From Solen grandis (taxonomy: Eukaryota > Mollusca > Bivalvia > Adapedonta > Solenidae): a stretch of DNA of 64,000 nucleotides. Position 1 is the first letter of the stretch. Each line of letters starts with the position of its first letter. The translations under genes were made by a program, and so were the position numbers. The notes beneath the pieces are model-generated. The model was not told where the DNA came from, did no database searches, and saw only the letters and a program-made list of their open reading frames with translations. The DNA is taken from NCBI GenBank assembly GCA_021229015.1, contig CM037787.1, positions 37,278,998-37,342,997 of the forward strand, read 5' to 3'. Below, one piece after another: positions 55,781 through 64,000 of the stretch.

Positions 55781-56515
55781 GATGCTGAAAGGAATGCAGT
55801 TAAGTTTAAACAAATAAAGAAATGGTGCACCTCTCTGATGCATATACATACTGATATGTGGGGAAAAAAATGTTGCACAATGAACAATACAAACTTACAT
55901 GCCGAGCATAATAATTCTAAAAAGTTTAAAATCCAGCATCAGCATAGTTATATACCATCCTTGAGATATATATGTCGGGCACATACGGCATGATTATCAA
56001 AAAACACTCAATCAATAAAGAACTGCCAAAGAAGTTACAAGATTTTTTAAAGTTGAATCAAGGACAATAACTCATTATCATCATGTAATGATTGGAAGAA
56101 ATGTAGTAGTTTGCGTTACAAGATATTTAGAGTCGAATCATGGGCAATACCTCTGTATTTCTTGAGATAACTCAAGTGAAATTTATGTCACACACCTCTC
56201 CACCTGATTATCAATGCACACATAAAAGTTGAACTGAATCAGTTAAGAATGAAGAAGAAGTTTGCATCACAAGATATTTAGAGTTGAATCAGGGGCAATA
56301 ACTCTGTAATTCTTGAAATAACTCAAGTGAAATTTATGTCACGTACCTCTCCACCTGATTATCAATGCGCACACAAATTCGAACTGAATCGGTTAAGGAA
56401 TAGTAGAAGTAGTTTGCATCACAAGTTTTTGGGACAGACCGACAAACCAACAGACCGACAAACTGACAGACTGACTTCTATATACCCCCTCTCAAACATT
56501 GTTTGTGGGGGTATA
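55781..56515 (-). repeat. tandem-core repeat (~150 bp x2-3) with GACA microsatellite and hairpin end
   Basis: ACAAGATATTTAGAGT recurs at about 56,119 and 56,269. Each is followed by GAATCA-GGGGCAAT, ATAACTCAAGTGAAATTTAT and CTCCACCTGATTATCAATGC. Then come GACCGACAAACCAACAGACC-type repeats (56,433-56,475) and the hairpin TATACCCCC...GGGGGTATA (56,481-56,489 with 56,507-56,515). It is the most complete example of this element plan in the window. Confidence 0.7.
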
Positions 56516-57507
56516 ATAACATTTAAAGATCATAATATTCTATAAAAGAATACAATGAATTAATCAGTCCTACCAAGCAAAAGCTAATGTTGAAATTCCA
56601 TGCTGGTTAAGAGTGTTTGACAGCATTTAATGTTTTGTCTGTTTCCTAATGACAAGGATGCATCCTTGCTTTCGTAACAATATACTTTAACTAGAAATGT
56701 GTTCACTGAGCACGGAATATGCCCTCCTCCAGTCATTAAAATATTTTCACCAAGTTTGGAATCAAAACTCTGCATGACTCTATAATTTTGAAATGAAACT
56801 TACAATACTGTTGTTCAATCCCATAAAGTTGTAAGATTCAATTCCTGGTTCATATTGTATTGGAGATACAGGCATAATCAGATTTTGTCACTGACCCAAG
56901 GATGGACAGACAAAGCAGTAACTACATTTTCCTGCATAGAGGGGGGATAAAAGACAGAGAGGGATGGAGGGGATCTGTAAGAGAGCATCTGACCTAGAGC
57001 TCTACAGACAAGGAATAAAATAAAAGGCGATGATGAAATATACCCCACATCAACACTGTAAACCTTAAAACTGCGGAGCTGTGTTTTTTTCATGCAACTT
57101 GATATCTGCTTCTATTGTATGTCAAGATAGGTGCTATTTTTTTTTTATAATGAATACTTCCAATACTAAGGTTTGAAACTCCTAGAAGGTCAAAACCATC
57201 TATATGGTAGGGCAATTTTCAAACCAACATTGTTTTGATAACAACTTCACATCACCATACTGTACACAATACCTCAATAGCAATTTAAGTAAGAAAAAAA
57301 GAAAAAACAGAATGGTGATGGAATTATTAAATAACTCTATAAACATAATCATTCTTTTTGCTTTAAAGTAGGAAGGATAAAGAATTAACAACTATCACAT
57401 AAACACATAGCATTCTCAAACCTACTACAAGGATCAATAGAACAGCATATTTGAGCTTGGACCCCAAGAAATGGGACATAGCAGCATTACACTGTATTTT
57501 AGGACCA
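56516..57507. other. unrecognised region between elements
   Basis: 56,690-56,880 includes another GTCATGCAGAGTTTTGATTC-like stretch read on the minus strand, suggesting a further decayed repeat. There is an A/T-rich tract at about 57,137. No gene supported. Confidence 0.4.
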
Positions 57508-57509
57508 TA

Positions 57510-58573
57510 CTGTGAAATCATTTTATTTCGTGGGGATGAAATTTCGTGGATTCGGTAAAAAACACATGTTCGTGGGGACAAGAATTCGTGGATTCACGTG
57601 TTAGACATTTTTTTTATTTATTTATTTCGACGTTATTTGGATGTTGATTTGAAGACCTTTACAAAATTTAAGTTGAAAAGAATGCAACCTAATATTGGTC
57701 ATAATATGATAATGACATGGCGTTTAGAATATGTTAAGATTTTAGTACTTACTTTTAGGGAACGTTAATCAGACCAAAGTAAATGTAAATAAATCTAAGC
57801 ACGTGGCTATATAATATTCGCAACATTTCGGCCATGTATTGCTGAGGATAAAAACCGAGGTCACCACAGTTGTGGCACAGCATGATATCCCGGACCCACT
57901 CGTCATCAACTGGGGCTAAACAGGATGTCATGTAGTGTCTGGGGGCAAGTGGACAATGGGGACACAGCAGGTGTCAATCAGTCGTCTTGATGACGACAAA
58001 TCACTGTGTTATATTGGCCATTATGCAGAGTGGATCTCTCCTACCAATGCAGCTTATCTACGCATGAAAGACACTCATGTACTCACAAAAATTATGACAC
58101 ATTTTGTAATGAAGCCAAACATCACAAATGAAAGGATAAGACAAATAATATATATAAATGTACATATATCATGTATATATTATAAAACTATGTACCATAA
58201 AACACGACTATTACAGCGACCGCAGTATAAACAAAAGTGGGTGGAGTACGGTAAATTATGGTGGAAACTCAACTCAAAATTAGTTGCAGTTGTACATTAA
58301 ACAAAATTATAACACAACTAACACTATGAAGTTTTGTTTGGAGATTTGTTTATTTGCATTTTAATACATTATATGTATTCAACATAAATTTTATATATAT
58401 ATTATATTTAACTCATTTACTTAGAGTCTGTTGGGGTATGGGAGAAGATCGTCATTATCGGCGAGCTGTTTGACATGAAAAATGAAACTTTTCGTAGAGA
58501 CATAAATTCGTGGATAGCGGCGCCCACAAAATCAACAAAAATTAATCCCCCACGAAATATAATGATTTTACAG
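57510..58573 (+). mobile_element. pogo/Tigger-like DNA transposon (Tc1/mariner superfamily), internally deleted
   Basis: Terminal inverted repeats CTGTGAAATCATTTTATTTC (57,510) and, reversed, CTGTAAAATCATTATATTTC (ending 58,573) are each bounded by TA (57,508-57,509 and 58,574-58,575). The TA duplication is the rule for this superfamily. Both ends contain repeated TTCGTGG phrases inside the TIR. Length is 1,064 bases, which is too short for an intact transposase gene. The enclosed coding remnant at 57,845-58,030 identifies the group. Confidence 0.75.
57845..58030 (+). pseudogene. DDE_1 (Tigger/pogo-type) transposase fragment, catalytic Asp lost
   Basis: One frame reads HDIPDPLVINWG, stop, TG, then SGGKWTMGTQQVSISRLDDD. 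In the DDE_1 family the corresponding block is IPDELIINxDQTG followed by xxxWT and GLDDK. The residue at the first catalytic Asp is Gly (GGC, 57,914-57,916) and the following Gln codon is TAA (57,917-57,919). The enzyme cannot have been active from this copy. The remaining downstream sequence to 58,300 stays open but loses similarity. Confidence 0.65.
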
Positions 58574-58575
58574 TA

Positions 58576-58956
58576 TCTCCTCATCACCACAAATGTCAAA
58601 TATTCTAATATTTTTTTATGAAATAGAACACAAGGTAATCTAGTTGGGAGCATTTGAACAGCTGAGGCACCAACAAACAACAGTGAATCATGGCACGTCC
58701 TCTCCCTAGTCATGTGTGGGGTTCTTCATTGTTCATGTAACAAGTACTTTGCTATAATATCATCACTCTACAGTAACATATACAAAAGACTGATCATTTC
58801 TACAGAAAGTGACACGTATAATACTAACCAGCTATCATTAGTTCCGATTTCAGACTAATCAAATAAAACAGACCTCAGTATACTGGCAATAGTTCTGAAA
58901 ACTATGTAAAGTGTCTTAGTCATGATTTTATATCTCGTTCATTCTTTTCTATATAG
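58576..58956. other. unrecognised flank
   Basis: No motif or repeat identified in this ~380-base stretch. Confidence 0.4.
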
Positions 58957-58957
58957 C

Positions 58958-59190
58958 TCTTTCCCTCATATAGACTCATTTTGAAGCACTCAATAGGTAT
59001 CACATAAAGCCTGATCTGCAGAAAACCACAGTTAAACCTTACCAAATTTAATTATAAAATCCTCATTACCAGACCACTGAGGAGCAGCGAACAGCATAAA
59101 ACCTGATCAGCCTGCGAGTTACTCGCAGGCTAATCTGGTTTTATGCTGTTCGCATAGGTCTTTTCATGGTATCCTCTATGAGGGAAAGGG
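58958..59190 (+). mobile_element. second copy of the piggyBac-type MITE, ends eroded
   Basis: Matches 52,475-52,708 along its whole length. The left end reads CTCTTTCCCTCATATAG after TAG and the right end TATGAGGGAAAGGGATAG. TTAA is not kept on either side. The central palindrome is GATCAGCCTGCGAGT / ACTCGCAGGCTAATC, where one stem pair has changed on both arms (A-T to G-C) compared with the other copy. Confidence 0.75.
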
Positions 59191-59890
59191 ATAGCTTGTC
59201 AAGGGAAGCAATCTGTGACATGTTTCTGCCCTCTTGCCATAACAAACTTGCTCACACACCTAAGTGCACACTGACTGTTAACATCCCAGTTATTTCTCTT
59301 GCCTAGATGCTAATATTAAACTCTACTCATTAATTATTTTCCAGCACTTTGTTTCTAATTTTGTTTAGACTTTGATTAGCATTAAAGAATTTGTTATATT
59401 CTGTTTGCTATAATGAAATTAATATCACATCCCTCTGAGGATTATAGAACATAATGTTCAATTGCTTTCTGAGGGATGTGATATTTACAAAGTGTTTCAA
59501 ACAAGGTAGCTGCTATGGAACTGAGTTGAACATTAGGGCTGATTGCATTACCTAAATTACAGCATCTAATTACTGGTTGTATGCACTATATTCCCCTCTG
59601 GATATTGAAACAATAAACCCACAGTCTATAGGTTATGTTTTCTACTTTCTATAATATAAACTGCTGTCTTCATTCAACAATATTCATTACTCTCCTGATA
59701 AGAAAGTGTTAATACACAATCAAACAAAGAAAATGTAATGTTAAGCAAAAAGCCTCAATAAACAAGAGCTGTCCATAAAACAGTACGCTCGACTGTTCTA
59801 ATGCTTGTCAACAAAGAAAAATATTGCAGTAAAAGACAAAATAAGAATCACTATATTATCAAAAGTAAACAAAAGTAAACAAGGGATGTA
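59191..59890. other. unrecognised region with a 15-bp inverted repeat
   Basis: 59,421-59,435 (AATATCACATCCCTC) and 59,471-59,485 (its exact reverse complement) surround a 35-base loop. At 59,760-59,800, AAACAAGAGCTGTCCATAAA with CGCTCGAC looks like one end of the 'CTTGCCTACAG' tandem-core family that follows. No gene. Confidence 0.5.
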
Positions 59891-60337
59891 AACAATTTTT
59901 AAGGCAATATCTCAAAGGGTTCAGTAAAAGAAAGGGGAAAGCATAAAAAAACTTATCTGAGATTCTAAGTCAGAAAAGGGGCATTATTAAGTCAAAATTC
60001 ATGAAAGAGTTATGTACTCTTCTCTATATGTGGAAGGAGAAGGTCATAAACAAGCATTCAAAGTTTCAAAGCAACACATTCAAGGGTCCAGTGGAAAAAG
60101 TTTTATCAAAATTTTAAGTTGAAATTAAATTTGTCAAAATCCATGACAGAGTTATCACATCTTGAAGTGAAAAAGTGGTCTTACAAAAACTTTAACCGAG
60201 ATTCTAAGTAAAAAAAGGGAGCTAATTTGATCACAAAACATAATAGAGTTATCGCCTCTTGCCTACAGGTTGGGGTGGCGGTCATATATCAAAACAATAC
60301 CTTAAGGGGTTCTGTGAGGAGGTACAGAATACTTAAT
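59891..60337 (+). repeat. tandem-core repeat, 'CTTGCCTACAG' family, split by the hAT-like element
   Basis: Units near 59,895, 60,035 and 60,215 carry CAATATCTCAAAGGGTTCAG, GAGTTAT and CTCTTGCCTACAGGT. The family resumes at 62,496 with CTTAATCAAGATTCTAAGTC after the hAT-like element, so the insertion occurred inside this repeat. Confidence 0.65.
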
Positions 60338-62492
60338 AGAGGTGTCACAATATACCGATATATCGGTATATTGCAGCATGCTGCTGAACGGTATTGTGCC
60401 AAGATACGAAATAAACGTATCGGTTTTTTAGTGATATTTTCTCATAGTACAACTTAATTTGGAAATATAACCTGCTACTTGCTAAATTTAATGACATGCA
60501 ATGTGTGTTTTTAAAGTTTGTGGCAGGGCTGTAAAAATCCACTCGTCTGCTAGTATTTACAAGTGAATTTCACGGTCGGACGAGAAATAATTTCCCTGAA
60601 CACTCGTCTGACCGGACAAGTAACTTTTCGCAGCCAAGAAAGAAAAGTTTCATTAAAATATGAATTTCATATTGTTACGATGGTTAATCGAGATCATAAA
60701 ATGCTTTACTTGATCAGGGAAGCTCATTTTGACAAAATATCACCATAGCGACGCTCATTTTTAGAAAGATTCGTAAGGTGCTAGCCCAGACTGGTTTACA
60801 ATATTCTACGGTGTTTTTTCAATGCGCTTTTTGCTAGTTTGCGGCACAGTCCGGGACTGCAAATATGTTTTGTTTCCAGCGGTCAAAATGTTGAAATAAT
60901 TGTCAATGAAGACGCTTCTCGGCGGCGGAGACGATGAAAATAAAATGAAACACACAAGAAAAGACCTGGGTCATTCCGTGGTTGATGGAAAAAAGAAGAA
61001 AAATTGTTTTGCGGTGTTTCCGCAAAATATTAAAAGCTTTATACAACTTATCGGGAAGCAAAACTTAAAATCATTTTAGGACATGCTAACTTTGGTTAAG
61101 GACGAGTGAGATTTTTCACCTACTCGTCCTACAGGATAAGTGACCTAAAAGAAAATTTTACGCCCCTGTGTGGTAAGATTTTTTTTTCTGTATGTCCCTT
61201 AAATTCATATTGTGCTCATATTTCTTTAAAAGTTATTGTCGGCTGCGGTGCAAGTGAGGCTGCAGATGGTGACTGTGACAACTTATCAGCATTGATGAAA
61301 CAAAACTGTCATGAAATGCTTGCAAATAATTTCATACATTATTTTTGTTTCTTATCTTAATTTATATATATGTCCATATGGAGTTTAAAAACATAAAAAC
61401 TAATCCTTTATTTCAAAATGGCCACCTCAATTGTGACTGATATTTACTAGTTTAAAAATGAAGACAAGGAGACAAAAAATCAACTATGACAACAAATTTT
61501 TTTATCAGATATTATTTTATAAGATTGATAGACAATATCACTGAGGTAGGTAGAGAGTATTCACTGACATTTACATTGAAATTCCCTTTTCAAACTTCTA
61601 ACTTGAGTTGTAATTTGGATATAATTTTTTAAGCCTCATAAAAAAATGGATCAAAATCAGTGACCAGGTTTCTGGTAGTCAACTTCGTAAAGTAAACAAT
61701 TAAAAATAGTGGTGGAACCAGACACACTGCATGTCACCCTCCTATTGTGATATCAAAAGGAGGAGCTGATTGATCTATTTCACCTGAATCTGCCCATAAA
61801 GAGCCAGAGGCTATATATATATATATATATATATATATGAGTTAAAAAATGAAAAGACACTGAGATTATTTATTGAGCATTACTTAGAATATTCTAGTCA
61901 TGGCATTGTCAATCTAATATTACAAGTAGAAAACCTTAAATGATATTAATAATGGTATTGTTTTTTTTTATGTGTTTATTTACTGTAACATATCTGAGCA
62001 GTTGAATTAAAAGATTTGAAGTTAGAATAAGTGCTAACTTTGGTTAAGGATGAGTGAGATTTTTCACCTGCTCGTCCTACAGGATAAGTGACCTAAAAGA
62101 AAATTTTACGCCCCTGTGTGGTAAGATTTTTTTTCTGTATGTCCCTTAAATTCATATTGTGCTCATATTTCTTTAAAAGTTATTGTCGGCTGCAGTGCAA
62201 GTGAGGCTGCAGATGGTGACTGCGACAACTTATCAGCATTGATGAAACAAAACAGTCATGAAATGCTTGCAAATAATTTCATACATTATTTTTGTTTCTT
62301 ATCTTAATTTATATATATGTCCATATGGAGTTTAAAAAAATAAAAACTAATCCTTTATTTCAAAATGTCACCCTCCTATTGTCACCGTGATATCAAAAGA
62401 ATATGCAGTCATATCTTTGGTACATATTGCAATACGGTGCTAACGTATCGCAATATATCGTAGTACACTTCTGATGTATCGTGACAACCCTG
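60338..62492. mobile_element. hAT-like element, 2.15 kb, non-coding
   Basis: The left end AGAGGTGTCACAATATACCG and the right end, reversed, CAGGGTTGTCACGATACATC match the common animal hAT end CAGGGGTGTCAC. Flanks ACTTAAT and GCTTAAT may be a decayed 8-bp duplication. Inside are the perfect 24-base palindrome of 60,349-60,372, GGACGAGT-type repeats and a duplicated 335-bp segment, but no BED-finger or hATC transposase frame. It is either a non-autonomous element or a pair of separate hAT remnants. Confidence 0.55.
61085..62367. repeat. 335-bp direct repeat inside the hAT-like element
   Basis: 61,085-61,420 and 62,033-62,367 differ at only a few bases (for example GACGAG/GATGAG, CTGCGGTG/CTGCAGTG and AACTGTCATG/AACAGTCATG). 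The 612 bases between include a (TA)n array at 61,812-61,838. High identity points to a fairly recent local duplication. Confidence 0.85.
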
Positions 62493-62880
62493 AAGCTTAA
62501 TCAAGATTCTAAGTCAAAAAAGGGGCATAATTTGGTCAAAATCCAAGACAGAGTTATCTCCTCTTGCTTACAGGTTAAGGTGGTGGTCATATACAAGTGT
62601 TCCAAATTTCAAAACAATACATTAAGGGGTTCAGTAATTTATTGAGGTGGAACGGAAAACTTAATCAAGATTCTAATTCAAAAAAGGGGCATAATTTAGT
62701 CAAAATGCCTACAGGTTGGGGTGTTGGTCATCTGACAGTATTCCAAGTTTCAAAACAAATCTTACGGGGTTCAGTAATTAAGTGAGGTGATATGAAAAAC
62801 TTAACCGTTAATTATGGCAATGCCAACGCTTGGGTGAGTAGAATAGCTATCCTTTGTCTTCGGATAGTCAAGCTAATAAA
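62493..62880 (+). repeat. tandem-core repeat with structured 3' end
   Basis: Units at 62,496 and 62,655 (AAAAAAGGGGCATAATTT, CTACAGGTTGGGGTG) lead to CCAACGCTTGGGTGAGTAG and a terminal hairpin AGCTATCC...GGATAGTCAAGC followed by TAATAAAA. The same end sequence is at 53,380-53,450. This fits the 3' stem-loop of a non-autonomous rolling-circle element. Confidence 0.6.
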
Positions 62881-64000
62881 AACTATAAAACCTACATTTT
62901 CAGTTGTAGCACTCCTTTCAATGGTACTTGTTATCCAGTACCAGGAAACAACAAAAGGGATTTATCACACTGCTTTAAAGATGGTTCCAAGTTTCCTCAC
63001 TAGAAATAATTTTGCATGTAAAAATCATTTATTTTGTTATGCTGCCAGACCTAATACATTTTTTAAATTTGTATTCCATCCTTCAAGTGTGGAGTGAAGG
63101 ACTGATGAAGAATTCTTTGTCACAGACGTTTCTCATCTGTCTTACTTATAATGTCTCAAAATCTATGGAGCTCCCTTTATAATATCAGAGGCCACAATAC
63201 AATAAGTAACCATCAACAACTATTAGAATAATCTGAAATATTTTGTACTATGGCAAAAAAATTGATAGAAAAATGGAAAGGTTAATCTTTCAAGTCTGAG
63301 CAAGTTGTGCAGTTCAGCCACCACATCTCAAAAGTGGGTAAAGAACAATGTAATCCTTGATCAGATACCACACTGCAACATTTCACTTGCGACAGCCTTT
63401 TTATTCCTTGATGTTCTTACCAATGACAAAAATATTTCACAGTTATATGGCTGTAAAAATGAAGAACAAAAAAGTGACATGCTCCATGGCAAGTCATTAT
63501 ATTTTAATTAACAAGATATCTTACTAAACTACCCCTGTCAAAATTCTCCTGTGCTATACATTTTGTTCTTTGGTGGGATGTCTTTCAAATATCCCTGAGA
63601 CCCAACAAGGTCTGCAGGTCATCTGGAATTCTTATTTAAAAGTTCACAAAATCCTAAAATACATTTAACTTCAAACACCATGATAGCATCCAAATCCCCA
63701 CAAACCTCACATATTTTAAGCTTAGTGTGACATTTCAATTAATTTGTTCGTTTTTTAATTCCAAATCTCATGAATAAACCATCCTCAATTTCCTCCCTGG
63801 AATTATAAACTTGTGCTAATATCACCTGGACCCTAGTTAATCAAGTTCCTTAATGCAGACTTCAAATGTATGATTTAAAGTACATTTTCAAAATAATATC
63901 TTAAATGAGATACATATTGGATATACATTTACACAGTCACACATACAAGTAAAATATTACTTACTACAAAAAGTGTTTTTTTTTTTTTTTTAATTTTTAA
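62881..64000. other. unrecognised right end of the window
   Basis: No repeat family seen elsewhere in the window and no reliable gene. It ends in a T-rich run at about 63,977-63,991. Frames up to about 100 codons lack recognisable motifs. Confidence 0.4.

Noticed and set aside
62792..63097. 101-codon plus-strand frame with hydrophobic stretch
   Set aside because: Its first third lies in the 3' end of a tandem-core repeat (CCAACGCTTGGGTGAGTAG), so the frame is accidental.

Overview
This is AT-rich eukaryotic (metazoan) DNA with no intact protein-coding gene that I can support. It has two 100-base N gaps, abundant microsatellites, tRNA-derived SINEs, hairpin-ended elements with tandem cores, TTAA-flanked MITEs and an intron-containing THAP/Tnp4-type relic. 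Several repeats, such as the CTCACCTGAGCAC-hairpin element with a 145-bp tandem core and the elements ending in (GACA)n plus a CCCCC/GGGGG hairpin, are types I associate with bivalve molluscs. My inference is a bivalve; the species cannot be named from sequence alone. Nearly all reading frames present are accidental frames through repeat families. The same pseudo-protein recurs many times because the DNA repeat recurs.

Layout. 0.15-7.06 kb: SINEs, two minus-strand CRE-repeat units, and a mosaic element split by a ~2.7 kb insertion. 7.06-13.43 kb: minus-strand head-to-tail array of 'D' elements, two of which are a ~1.3 kb near-identical duplication. 13.43-16.0 kb: hairpin minisatellite and a plus-strand copy of the 2.2-7.0 kb mosaic. 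16.5-22.7 kb: decayed THAP / DDE_Tnp_4 gene whose large intron carries a D element, itself split by a 1.75 kb element with an 11-unit, 145-bp core. 22.7-27 kb: sparse, mostly unrecognised. 27.8-44.2 kb: seven head-to-tail elements, each ending in a hairpin plus CTAG, built from ~460-bp units that carry paired CRE palindromes (TGACGTCATATGACGTCA). 44.2-46 kb: D element. 46.3-47.9 kb: dead non-LTR retrotransposon. 48-51 kb: microsatellites and repeats. 51.6-62.8 kb: TTAA-flanked MITEs, tandem-core repeats, a pogo/Tigger-like transposon with a dead transposase, and a hAT-like element.

The main signal is the 27.8-44.2 kb region and its inverted relatives. Element ends have a hairpin of variable sequence followed by CTAG and then T, and the next unit starts at once. 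This is what rolling-circle (Helitron/Helentron-like) amplification predicts. The units were later remodelled by unequal exchange, including a 3.4 kb segmental duplication in which one sub-unit was lost. All repeat boundaries were read by eye; end points may be off by tens of bases unless a motif position is given.
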